DNA of 64,000 nt from Glycomyces sp. L485. Its GTDB lineage: Bacteria; Actinomycetota; Actinomycetes; Mycobacteriales; Micromonosporaceae. Made by a program: the position numbers and the translations under genes. The notes under the pieces were generated by a model that saw only the letters and a list, made by a program, of their open reading frames with translations, was not told the origin of the DNA and searched no databases. Below, piece after piece: positions 52,509 to 60,151 of this stretch; position 1 is the first letter of the stretch; the number at the start of each line of letters is the position of its first letter. The stretch is taken from the NCBI RefSeq assembly GCF_022548875.1, contig NZ_JAKZEW010000001.1:186264-250263 (forward strand), read 5' to 3'.

Positions 52509-52754
52509 CTAAGCGATCAGGTTGTCGAATTCTCCGTCCTTGGCGCCCTCGATGAGCGCCTCGATCTCCGCGATCGTGTAGACGAGGGCCGGGCCCTCGG
52601 GGTCGCGGGAGTTGCGGACCGCGATCTCCTGCCGGCCGGGGAGTGCGGCCAGCTCGACGCAGTTGCCGCCGTTGGGGCCGCTGCGGCTGCTCTTCTGCCA
52701 GGTAATCGACGGGGGGAGGTCCCCTGCGGGGATTCCGTTGCGTGCCTCGTTCAT
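52509..52754 (-). CDS. DUF397 protein
   Basis: 81 residues, start ATG 52754 behind AAGGAAT. The family core is complete: WQKSSRSGPNGGNCVELAAL, IAVRNSRDPEGPALVYT and a C-terminal helix. DUF397 proteins are the small partners of XRE/DUF5753 regulators and can modulate their repression, or act like toxins neutralised by them in some reports. It lies 121 nt upstream of the regulator in the same direction. Confidence 0.93.
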   Translation of the reverse strand: MNEARNGIPAGDLPPSITWQKSSRSGPNGGNCVELAALPGRQEIAVRNSRDPEGPALVYTIAEIEALIEGAKDGEFDNLIA

Positions 52755-53300
52755 CGAAATTCCTTCCACCAGTGGCCGGCGAACCGACCGGTATCTCGAT
52801 CTGTCAATGACCTGCGCACGGATCCGAAGAGAGCTTCGGCGGCGGACGTTCCTCGCGACGCCCCGGAGCCGAGTCGGCCCGCTGGGCGACGCCGGGGGGC
52901 CGAGATTCGGCCCTGTCAGGAGAACCGCATACCGGATGTTTCCGACGTTTCCTTTGCTGGTCCAGGACAGTGTTGCACATTACAGACAGTGATCTGCACG
53001 CGCCTATTCGCGCGCATCTGCACGTGCATCTGCCCTGTGTGAATGCATGCTAGGATGAATGTGATACTGCACATAGACATATATGGTTCGAGTGTGCGAT
53101 CGTGATCGCAGACTCAAAGCCGCTAACCGGCGTCCGGCGCTCGGTGGAATCGGTCCAGGGGTTGAGGCTCCTTGGACGGCAACCGCCTACACGACCGGGC
53201 GTCTCGCATCGCACAACCGGATCTCGCTAAGTCGTTGCAGAACCCGGCCGGGCCGCACCCCGGCAGGTCTTGATCGTCGCCCGGAGAGGGGTTGGGTGCC
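52755..53300. other. Gene-free stretch with clustered TGCAC elements
   Basis: No supported gene. Between 52973 and 53072 the core TGCAC occurs at 52974, 52995, 53019 and 53068, with a TGCCC variant at 53031. Three of these (GATCTGCAC at 52991, CATCTGCAC at 53015, CATCTGCCC at 53027) are 24 and 12 bp apart. A fourth (GATACTGCAC at 53063) lies 36 bp further. An AT-rich tract follows (about 53040-53085). This could be the regulatory region for the divergent DUF397 and 53301 genes; binding by the XRE regulator is a guess. Confidence 0.45.
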
Positions 53301-53615
53301 ATGGTGGAACGTCTTCAGACCCAGACGTTGCTACAGGCGGCCGCGGCAGGCAAGCTGCGGAGCTCTATGTGCCAGCAGGTCATGGCGATCGAGTACGACA
53401 GGAACGGCCAGGCGATATACCGGTGCGCCCCGTCCTGCGGCAAGCACTTCGCCGACGCGAGGCAGGTCCAGGCGGGATTGCTGTGGCATTACCGGGGCCG
53501 CAGCGTCGGCAAATTGTACGGACTGCCCGACGAGGACATAGTCGACGAGATGTTCGCGGCACTCCAACTGGCCTGGGTGCGCGACGGCGATATCTACACC
53601 GCGCGCTTCCGCTGA
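53301..53615 (+). CDS. Small Cys-containing protein of unknown function
   Basis: 104 residues from ATG 53301 with GAGAGGGG upstream. It contains MCQQVMAIEYDRNGQAIYRC and APSCGKHFADA, in which three Cys and a His could bind a metal like a zinc ribbon. The C-terminal half is a basic-acidic helix-turn region (RSVGKLYGLPDEDIVDEMFA). The product is soluble, with no signal peptide. Family not recognised; similar small proteins are common near XRE/DUF397 genes. A strong hairpin terminator follows, supporting expression as a single-gene unit. Confidence 0.6.
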   Translation: MVERLQTQTLLQAAAAGKLRSSMCQQVMAIEYDRNGQAIYRCAPSCGKHFADARQVQAGLLWHYRGRSVGKLYGLPDEDIVDEMFAALQLAWVRDGDIYTARFR

Positions 53616-53664
53616 TTCCGGAGGCCTCGCGCGGTGACAGGCTTTGCTCTGTTCGGTGGGAAGA

Positions 53665-53694
53665 CTCGGGGAGGCCGGTGGGGGCCTCCCCGAG
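53665..53694. terminator. Hairpin terminator
   Basis: CTCGGGGAGGCC (53665-53676) pairs perfectly over 12 bp with 53683-53694, with loop GGTGGG. It ends the small-gene transcript and may also stop the convergent three-gene operon. Confidence 0.75.
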
Positions 53695-53881
53695 CTCCAC
53701 ATCGGGCAAGGTTCATCGCAGCCGTGGCAACCCGAGGGCCTGTACGGCCTATGGTTCGCCGGCTACCCCGAGCACGGCTTGACCTGCGAGTTTACCAGCC
53801 GTAAGCCATCGCCGACACCCCGTCGCCTACCAGGGAACCTACTCAAAACCCCTTGTGCCCCAAATGAACTCAAGAACATGC

Positions 53882-54298
53882 TTATGAGGCCTCCGACCGC
53901 TGCACGAGTTCCACGATCCTGGTGACCAGTTCGGTCAGCGCCGTGAAGGGCTTCACCAACTGCTCGATCGCCTTGAGCTTGCTGTGGATTCGCCTGGCCG
54001 GCTTCATCTGCTCCAGCGACTCTTCAAGGTCGTCGATGTTGTCCCGGATGGCCTCGAAGTCGTCGCCGACCGCGCTGCGGTGGGCGTCCAGGGCGTCACG
54101 GAGCTCGTCGATGAGAGCGAGCGTCTGCTCCAGCATGCGCTCCGCTTCCGGGTCCCGCGCCACCGTGACGAAGCCGCGGGAGTGCTCGCCGATCGCTCCG
54201 ACGGTGGCCGAGGCCCCGGTTCCGATCGCTCCGGTCTGGACGCTTCCGCGGAACACGTAGCCGCCGTCCTTCTGGTCCTCGTCGTGCTGCTGGTTCAT
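53882..54298 (-). CDS. Coiled-coil protein with N-terminal GAIG motif (module subunit 3)
   Basis: 138 residues, last gene of the three-gene operon, starting 2 nt after the membrane protein stop; the overlap of signals implies coupling. The N-terminus (GYVFRGSVQ) leads into the motif GAIGTGASATVGAIG at residues 23-37. From residue 46 onward it is helical: a heptad-rich segment (LEQTLALIDELRDALDAHRS, about 55-74, continuing to about 100), a basic turn (MKPARRIHSKLKAIEQ) and a final amphipathic helix. There is no enzyme signature. Short proteins combining such a Gly-rich motif with a helical tail occur beside NTPase-linked conflict systems in actinobacteria. Here it would be an adaptor. Function is inferred, not known. 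Confidence 0.75.
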   Translation of the reverse strand: MNQQHDEDQKDGGYVFRGSVQTGAIGTGASATVGAIGEHSRGFVTVARDPEAERMLEQTLALIDELRDALDAHRSAVGDDFEAIRDNIDDLEESLEQMKPARRIHSKLKAIEQLVKPFTALTELVTRIVELVQRSEAS

Positions 54299-54300
54299 TT

Positions 54301-55929
54301 CTATCCTTTCGCCATTGGTTGCTGGACCGCGCCCGTGCTGCCCGGACCGACGGCGCCGGTCGTCGCCGTGGCCCCCGTTCCGACGGCGCCGGCGGAGAGC
54401 TCGCCGTAGTTGATGACGCCTTGGTTGTGGACGATCGCGGTGATTCGGTCGTTGAGGGCGCTGGTGTCGATGCCGCGTTCATCGAGGAAATCGCTCAGTG
54501 CTTCGAGGGTCTGGTGTTCGAGGATCAGGGAGTATTTGACGGCCTCTCTTGGGTAGCTGGTGAAATCATCGAGATCGCAGCCGAGTTGGCGGACGCTCGT
54601 CTCCGGTCCCCAGTCGGGTGGGCGCCAACCCTTCAGCTTCGGCCGTCCCCGAGAGGCGTTCAAGACGCCGCGCCAGGCATTGACGACGGAGTCGTAGGGG
54701 CTGCGAAGGACCTCGATCGGGGCGGTCGCCACTGCGAGACCCCCGCACCAGAGCATCGCCCGCATTCGCTGTACCGCCCCGTCACGAAATACGTGGTAAT
54801 CCCTTTTCGTCATGGGCAGCCAGTAGCTCGCGTACTCGATGTACAGCGTCTCGCCCTGCAGCGCCAGGTGGATGAAACCGGTGGTGACCACCTCGCCCCC
54901 CAGGCAGGAGACCTGGCAGCGGATGCGGTGCCGCACTGGTGACGCCGGTGCGTCCAGGACGTCCTCGATGCTCCGGAGATCGAATTCCGAGGCTGGAAGG
55001 CCGGCGATGTCGAGCACGGGGCGCGTGATGGCGCGCCCGGAGACGAACAACTGATCAGAGACTTCGAGGTCGGGAAGGCCCCGAGTGGCGGGGGAGTCGT
55101 CACTGAGCGCCTCGATCCGCGCCTTCAGATGACGGTTCAGGTCCGCTATGTCTAGAGTGGGCGGCGATTTGCCGTTGGGTTCCTTCGCATGCAGGGGGAG
55201 CGGAAGCGGGTGGGTGGTGATGTGGTTCCCGAATCCGACGAACTCGCTTTCACCGGGGGAGTATGTGATCACCTGCGAGCGCTGCGCGGCGCCTATGTAC
55301 GCGAGTCTTCCACGCGGTGGACGGCCTGGTTCGGGCTCGCTCGGGATTCGGGTGAGGTGGTACATCCGTGCCATCTCGAATCCGGCGGTGCAGACGGCGA
55401 GGGCCGCAAGCCAGATCCATATCGGGGTTCCCGAGGTGCGGATGTCGATCCACAGATAGGCGCCCAACGCCAAGGCTATGAAGGCGGCCTTCGGAACCGT
55501 GAGTTTCGACTTGATCTTCTTGAGCAGCGGACTCGTGTCGATGCGCCGCTGGTTGGACGAGATCTTGAGCTCGTTGCCGATCTTTCGCGCCTTGAGCCCG
55601 ACGAGGAGCCATGCGCCGAGGCAGATGAGGAGCGACAAGTCGTCGACGGCGGGCGTCAGGAGGAACGCGACCAGCATGGCGGCAAGGAGACTCTGCTCGG
55701 CGATGTCGAGAATCCTGGCCCGGTGCACGTGCCGGATCACGGGGACCGCATCGGTCCCGGGATTCGGTGCGATGGCCTGGTCGCGTCGCGCGCAGACCTT
55801 CTCGATGACGGATTCTCGGAACTCGCGGTCGAGGTAGGCGGCGGCGCAGAGGTGGATGGTGGCGTCGTTCTTGCGCGTCCGGTCAGGGCTGGCCTTGCCG
55901 AACTGAGGTGCGGGATGGTGCTGGACCAT
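54301..55929 (-). CDS. Four-helix membrane protein with C-terminal GAVG motif (module subunit 2)
   Basis: 542 residues from ATG 55929 behind GGAGAC. Soluble N-terminus (1-72), two membrane hairpins (about 75-113 and 147-184), then a large soluble domain (about 190-505) with no recognised family (FVSGRAITRPVLDIAGLPAS; GETLYIEYASYWLPMTKRDY). A last helix (NDRITAIVHNQGVINYGE) leads to the motif GAVGTGATATTGAVG (residues 514-528) and a short Gly/Ser/Pro tail. All large soluble parts probably face the cytoplasm. It lies 29 nt after the phosphorylase-like gene and 2 nt before the coiled-coil gene. A membrane-disrupting or membrane-anchoring role in a three-part system is inferred. Confidence 0.75.
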   Translation of the reverse strand: MVQHHPAPQFGKASPDRTRKNDATIHLCAAAYLDREFRESVIEKVCARRDQAIAPNPGTDAVPVIRHVHRARILDIAEQSLLAAMLVAFLLTPAVDDLSLLICLGAWLLVGLKARKIGNELKISSNQRRIDTSPLLKKIKSKLTVPKAAFIALALGAYLWIDIRTSGTPIWIWLAALAVCTAGFEMARMYHLTRIPSEPEPGRPPRGRLAYIGAAQRSQVITYSPGESEFVGFGNHITTHPLPLPLHAKEPNGKSPPTLDIADLNRHLKARIEALSDDSPATRGLPDLEVSDQLFVSGRAITRPVLDIAGLPASEFDLRSIEDVLDAPASPVRHRIRCQVSCLGGEVVTTGFIHLALQGETLYIEYASYWLPMTKRDYHVFRDGAVQRMRAMLWCGGLAVATAPIEVLRSPYDSVVNAWRGVLNASRGRPKLKGWRPPDWGPETSVRQLGCDLDDFTSYPREAVKYSLILEHQTLEALSDFLDERGIDTSALNDRITAIVHNQGVINYGELSAGAVGTGATATTGAVGPGSTGAVQQPMAKG

Positions 55930-55958
55930 ATCGGATGTCTCCGGTGGGGATGGCCGCC

Positions 55959-56852
55959 TTAGCGGCCGTGCTGGTTGATCGTGAGGTGACCCGAAGCCCC
56001 GGGCCCGATGGCGGCGGTATTGGCGACGGCTCCGTCGCCGATCGCGCCGGTGTAGTTGCCGCCGCCGATGACCTGGTCGTCTTCTGCGCGGTGCTGCCGG
56101 GCAGGCTTGCAGCGCTCGATCAGCGCCAAGGCGAAGGCAGCCGCGTTGCGGGCCGCCAGCGGCTGGCGAGTGCGATCCGCAGATTTCGTCTTGTCGTCGA
56201 TGAGATCGGAGACGCCGCGTACGACCATGGCGTCCACGCCGCTGCTTCGGGAGGCCGCCGCCATCGCGCCGTAGCCCTCCATCTCGATACCTTGGGTATC
56301 GCCGAAGGTTCGCCGAATCAGGGCGGCGGTTTCGGAGCCGGTGCCGGTGACGACCTTGCCGCCGGCCGCTATGGGCCGATGAAAGACCCGGGGCCGCCGT
56401 TGATCAGGGTCGAGACGGCCGGTCCAGGTCCGGTCTTCCGCGACTCGGTGGGCTTGCTGGATGAGCATGTGGGAGCAGCGGATGGTGTCGACGCGCGGCT
56501 CGAAGCCGCCGTCGGTGTCCTGTCCGGACTCGTAACCGTAGACCTTGGTGGCGGCGATGACATCGCCGATGGAGGAGTCGCGCAGTCCGCCCGCGATTCC
56601 GGCGAGCAGCAGTATCTGCGGGTCCCAGACGGCGATCGCGTGTTCGACGGCCGCCGCGGTGTCTTCGTTGCGGCGGCTGGTGAGGGTGAGGACGAGTCTC
56701 CAGGCGGTATGGCGACCTTCGAACTCCGTCACCTCGTAGACCGTGCCGCCTTCGAGGTGCTCGGTGATGCGGTGTCCGTCGAGCAGGTCGAGCGCGGCCC
56801 GGTGCTCGACGTCCAGCGGGGTGCAGAGGACGGCTGTCGGCAGGTGCTTCAT
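55959..56852 (-). CDS. PNP/MTAN-fold nucleosidase with C-terminal GAIG motif (module subunit 1)
   Basis: 297 residues, start ATG 56852 behind GGAGACC. Residues 5-247 have the purine nucleoside phosphorylase / methylthioadenosine nucleosidase fold: ILLLAGIAGGLRDSSIGDVI (80-99), the ribose-binding EME (190-192 in GIEMEGYG) and the catalytic Asp216 in VVRGVSDLIDD. The active site looks intact. A linker (250-265) ends in NYT followed by GAIGDGAVANTAAIG (269-283) and GHLTINQ. PNP-type domains serve as effectors in bacterial immune systems; those of Detocs cleave ATP. Here it is the first gene of an operon whose other two products share the same motif, so I read it as the toxic or signalling enzyme. 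Confidence 0.8.
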   Translation of the reverse strand: MKHLPTAVLCTPLDVEHRAALDLLDGHRITEHLEGGTVYEVTEFEGRHTAWRLVLTLTSRRNEDTAAAVEHAIAVWDPQILLLAGIAGGLRDSSIGDVIAATKVYGYESGQDTDGGFEPRVDTIRCSHMLIQQAHRVAEDRTWTGRLDPDQRRPRVFHRPIAAGGKVVTGTGSETAALIRRTFGDTQGIEMEGYGAMAAASRSSGVDAMVVRGVSDLIDDKTKSADRTRQPLAARNAAAFALALIERCKPARQHRAEDDQVIGGGNYTGAIGDGAVANTAAIGPGASGHLTINQHGR

Positions 56853-56898
56853 AGGGGTCTCCGTGAATCTCGCAGGTGGGGGGATGGTGGGGTAGGAC

Positions 56899-56914
56899 TG
56901 TCGGAAACCCGACA
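56899..56914. promoter_or_regulatory. Inverted repeat upstream of the three-gene operon
   Basis: TGTCGG and CCGACA flank AAAC, forming a 6-bp inverted repeat 47 nt upstream of the operon's first start codon and about 105 nt before the divergent Nudix gene. The direct repeat GTCAAG-TA-GTCAAG (56993-57006) lies close to the Nudix start. Either could be an operator; the binding protein is unknown. Confidence 0.4.
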
Positions 56915-57018
56915 ATGCCCAATCTGTGCCGATCGCTATATTGTTCGTTCGACAAGAACTAGGGTCCATCATAGGGTGAGACATGAATTATTGTCAAGTA
57001 GTCAAGAAGGGGGCGACG

Positions 57019-57714
57019 ATGGGCGAGGAAACGGCCCCTGCCGTGTTCGTTGCGGCCGACATCGTCATCCTGACGATCCGTCGCGGCGACTTCGAGGTCC
57101 TGCTCGTCCGGCGCGGCAAGCCGCCGTTCAAGGGCGAGCTCGCGCTGCCCGGCGGCTTCCTCGAACCGGGCGAGACCGTCGACCAGGCCGCCGGCCGCGA
57201 ACTGCGCGAGGAGACCGCCCTGTGGGCGAAGGACGCCCGCCTCGAACAGGTCGGCGTCTACTCCGACCCCGACCGCGACCCCCGTCAGCGGGTCGTCTCG
57301 GTCGCCTACGCCGCCATGGTCCCCGACCCCCCGGAGGCCGCCGCGGGCGGCGACGCGGCCGACACCCAGTGGATCAGCGTCGAACGTGCCCTGAACGAAC
57401 CGCTCGCCTTCGACCACCGCCGCATCCTCACCGACGCCGTCGAGCACGCCCGGAGGCAGCTCGAATACACGACCGCCGCCACCGCCTTCTGCCGCGAGGA
57501 GTTCACGGTCGCGGAACTGCGCCGCGTCTACGAGATCGTGTGGCAGACCAAGCTCGATCCGGGCAACTTCCACCGCAAGGTCACCCGCATCGAGGGCTTC
57601 CTCGAACCCACCGGCGAGACCACCACCCGGGACGGCGGCCGACCCGCCGGGTTGTACAGGGCCGGGACCCGGCGCTGGCTCCAGCTCCCGCTGTCGCGGC
57701 CCGACCGGTCCTGA
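57019..57714 (+). CDS. Nudix hydrolase with C-terminal winged helix (NrtR-like)
   Basis: 231 residues; ATG 57019 chosen for its AAGGGGG site, since the upstream in-frame ATG at 56983 lacks one. Nudix box at 46-68 (GFLEPGETVDQAAGRELREE) with Ala replacing the usual Gly near its end. The C-terminal third (about 150-225) is the winged helix of NrtR-type regulators (FTVAELRRVYEIVWQTKLDP; FHRKVTRIEGFL). NrtR proteins sense ADP-ribose or NAD metabolites and repress NAD-linked genes. It is divergent from the PNP-containing operon and could report on nucleotide or NAD status, which is inference. Confidence 0.85.
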   Translation: MGEETAPAVFVAADIVILTIRRGDFEVLLVRRGKPPFKGELALPGGFLEPGETVDQAAGRELREETALWAKDARLEQVGVYSDPDRDPRQRVVSVAYAAMVPDPPEAAAGGDAADTQWISVERALNEPLAFDHRRILTDAVEHARRQLEYTTAATAFCREEFTVAELRRVYEIVWQTKLDPGNFHRKVTRIEGFLEPTGETTTRDGGRPAGLYRAGTRRWLQLPLSRPDRS

Positions 57715-57739
57715 ACGACCTGCGCCGGGTGCGCCCGCG

Positions 57740-58204
57740 TCACCCGTTCGCGGCCCGCTCGTTGATCCGACCGATGACCCGTTCGAGCACCTCTAGCTCC
57801 TCGGGCTCGATGAGGTCGAAGAAGTGGTGACGGACGGCCGCCATGTGATCGGGGATGGCGGTCGCCATGACCTGTTCGCCCTTCCCGGTGAGCGCAACGG
57901 CCTGACCGCGTCCGTCGGCGGCGACCCCGCGCCGCTCCACCAGCTCGCGCCGGGCCATGCGGGTGACGTGCTTGGAAAGGCGAGCCTTGTCCCAGCCGAT
58001 GGCGGCCGCCAGGTCGCGGGCCCGCATCTCGCCGCCGGGTACCTGGCGGAGCCGGGCGAGCACCTCGAAGTCGCTGACCGACAGTCCATTGCGAGCCAGG
58101 TCCCCGGCGAGGGCCGCCTCCAGGTCGCGCCGCATGGTGACGAACGCCTGCCACGCCCGCTGCTCGCGTTCGCCGAGTGATGCTCCGGAATCCACGGTGA
58201 CCAC
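57740..58204 (-). CDS. MarR-family regulator
   Basis: 154 residues if started at GTG 58204; GTG 58195 is an alternative that sits better behind AGGGTGG. Winged helix: LSVSDFEVLARLRQVPGGEM, ARDLAAAIGWDKARLSKHVT and LVERRGVAADGRGQAVALT. It is divergently transcribed from the FAD monooxygenase. A mirrored pair of 17-bp sites occupies the 76-bp gap between the coding starts, so it likely represses both genes until a phenolic or similar ligand binds. Confidence 0.92.
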   Translation of the reverse strand: MVTVDSGASLGEREQRAWQAFVTMRRDLEAALAGDLARNGLSVSDFEVLARLRQVPGGEMRARDLAAAIGWDKARLSKHVTRMARRELVERRGVAADGRGQAVALTGKGEQVMATAIPDHMAAVRHHFFDLIEPEELEVLERVIGRINERAANG

Positions 58205-58213
58205 CCTAACATC

Positions 58214-58264
58214 TTAGTTGCCATGGAAACAAAACCGTGCTCTAGTAGTTTCCATGGCAACTAA
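58214..58264. promoter_or_regulatory. Mirrored 17-bp MarR operators
   Basis: TTAGTTGCCATGGAAAC (58214-58230) is repeated exactly in inverted orientation at 58248-58264 (GTTTCCATGGCAACTAA) with 17 bp between. Each copy is itself nearly palindromic around CCATGG (GTTgCCATGGaAAC). The sites cover the divergent promoter region of the MarR and monooxygenase genes. Confidence 0.85.
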
Positions 58265-58280
58265 ATCTGAGGAGGACGTC

Positions 58281-59696
58281 ATGGCAACAACCGTCGTCGT
58301 AGGAGCGGGACCGACCGGCCTCCTGCTCGCAGGCGACCTGGCCGAAGCGGGCCTCGACATCACCGTCCTCGAAAAGCGCCCCGCCGGGCTGTCCAACCTC
58401 TCCCGCGCATTCGGTGTCCACGCCCGCACCATGGAGGTGTTCGACATGCGCGGACTGGCCGACGAGCTGCTTTCCCAAGCTTCTTACAAAATGGACAGGA
58501 TCGCGGCCTTCGGCAACGCCGAGCTCGACCTGTCCGTGCTGCCCACCGGCTTCCCCTACCTGCTCGTGTGCTCGCAGACCAACATCGAACGGGTCCTGCT
58601 CGACCGGCTCGCGAAGCTCGGCGTCGAGATCCGCTACGGCACCGAGGTCACCGCGCTCGCGCAGGACGCAGACGGGGTGTCCGTGACCGCAGCGGGGCCC
58701 GACGGGGAGGCCGTCAGGCTCCGCGCCGACCACGCGGTCGGCTGCGACGGCGTCCACTCCACCGTCCGCGACCTGGTCGGACTGCCATACCCCGGCGGTC
58801 CTGTCCTCAAGTCGATCATGCTCGCCGACGTCGAGCTGGCCGAGCCGCCCTCGGCACCCACCGTCAACACCAACCGCGACGGCTTCGCCTTCATCGCCCC
58901 GTTCGGCGACGGCTTCTGGCGGATCACCGCATGGAACCGCCACGACCAGGCCGACGACGACGCCCCGCTGAGGCTGGAGCAGATCGCCGCCGCCGCCCGG
59001 CAGGCCTTCGGCACCGACTACGGGATGCGATCGCCGCGCTGGATCTCCCGCTTCCACTCGGACGAACGGCAAGTGCCCCGATACCGGGTAGGCCGTGTCC
59101 TCCTCGCCGGAGACGCCGCCCACTGCCACACCCCGGCCGGCGGGCAGGGCATGAACACCGGGATCCAGGATGCGGCCAACCTCTCGTGGCGGCTCGCCGC
59201 CTTCGCCCGCGGCGCCGACCCCGGAATGCTCGACGGCTACCACGCCGAGCGCCACCCCGTCGGCGAGGAGGTGCTGCGCTCCAGCGGTCGCATGGCCCGC
59301 ATGGCCACGCTCCACTCCCGCCCTGCCGTCGCCCTGCGCAACGCTCTGGCCCCGCTGGTCCTGGGTTCGGCCGGAATCACCCGAAGGGTCGCGATGCAGG
59401 TGTCGGGCCTCGGCATCGACTACGGGAGCCGCGCCGGCGAGGCGGCGATCGTCGGCGCCCGCGTGCCGGACCACCGTTTTCCCGACGGCGCCCGGCTCTT
59501 CGAGCGCCTGCGGGGCGGCAGGTTCGCCGTCCTCGGCGGCCCCGAGCTGCCCGCGTGGGGTGAGCATGTGGCGTTCCTCCCCGCGACCGGGCGGCGGTCC
59601 GAGCCCGTCCTCGTCCGCCCGGACGGCCACGCGGCCTGGTCCGGAGCCCCCGACGGCCTAGAACGAGCGCTCCGAACCTGGTGCGGCACCGCTTGA
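58281..59696 (+). CDS. FAD-dependent aromatic monooxygenase
   Basis: 471 residues; ATG 58281 chosen because GAGGAGG is 5 nt upstream (ATGs at 58218 and 58254 overlap the operator). FAD site GAGPTGLLLAGDLAEAGLDI, GCDGVHSTVRDLVGL (DG motif) and VLLAGDAAHCHTPAGGQGMN (second FAD motif), then a short thioredoxin-like C-terminus. The PHBH-type class A flavin monooxygenases hydroxylate phenols or polyketides using NAD(P)H. With its divergent MarR regulator it probably detoxifies an aromatic compound or antibiotic, as rifampicin monooxygenase does. A terminator follows. Confidence 0.88.
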   Translation: MATTVVVGAGPTGLLLAGDLAEAGLDITVLEKRPAGLSNLSRAFGVHARTMEVFDMRGLADELLSQASYKMDRIAAFGNAELDLSVLPTGFPYLLVCSQTNIERVLLDRLAKLGVEIRYGTEVTALAQDADGVSVTAAGPDGEAVRLRADHAVGCDGVHSTVRDLVGLPYPGGPVLKSIMLADVELAEPPSAPTVNTNRDGFAFIAPFGDGFWRITAWNRHDQADDDAPLRLEQIAAAARQAFGTDYGMRSPRWISRFHSDERQVPRYRVGRVLLAGDAAHCHTPAGGQGMNTGIQDAANLSWRLAAFARGADPGMLDGYHAERHPVGEEVLRSSGRMARMATLHSRPAVALRNALAPLVLGSAGITRRVAMQVSGLGIDYGSRAGEAAIVGARVPDHRFPDGARLFERLRGGRFAVLGGPELPAWGEHVAFLPATGRRSEPVLVRPDGHAAWSGAPDGLERALRTWCGTA

Positions 59697-59757
59697 CAGC
59701 ACCGCTGCCCCCCGGGGGCACCTCGAGCGGCTTCCGGGCGGAGCGCTCGGGAAGCAA

Positions 59758-59791
59758 GGAGGGGCTCCCGCACGACTGCGGGAGCCCCTCC
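59758..59791 (+). terminator. Strong terminator
   Basis: GGAGGGGCTCCCGCA (59758-59772) pairs perfectly over 15 bp with 59777-59791, with loop CGAC. It separates the monooxygenase gene from the convergent tRNA-Arg gene. Confidence 0.85.
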
Positions 59792-59849
59792 ATCGCGAGT
59801 CGGAGCGCCAGTTCACCTGGAAACCCTGGGAGTCACCAGATGACAGCAG

Positions 59850-59922
59850 TGCCCCCGGTAGGAATCGAACCTACGACACCCGCTTTAGGAGAGCGGTGCT
59901 CTATCCACTGAGCTACGGAGGC
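59850..59922 (-). tRNA. tRNA-Arg (anticodon CCU)
   Basis: The minus strand folds as a standard 73-nt tRNA. Acceptor GCCTCCG pairs with CGGGGGC (one T-G), with a normal D arm (GCTC...GAGC), anticodon loop CTCCTAA with anticodon CCT, a T arm around GGTTCGATTCC and discriminator A. CCA is not encoded. Confidence 0.95.
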
Positions 59923-60151
59923 GACAGCGGTAGAGTCTAGCCCATGGGCCGTCTTGAGATGAAGTCGCATGAATCGGTCTTGCCGCGGTCCGGCCGCGGC
60001 GAGTCGCGATGGCCCGTCCGCCGCTCATGAGCCGATCGGAATCCGCCAGGGATTTCTCCACTCCCTCCTGCACGCAGCGGCAATGAGAGGCGATCTTCGA
60101 GCGGCTCGATCGCCGCCCTGAGATCCTCGATGCGAGAATCCCGGGGCCTCG

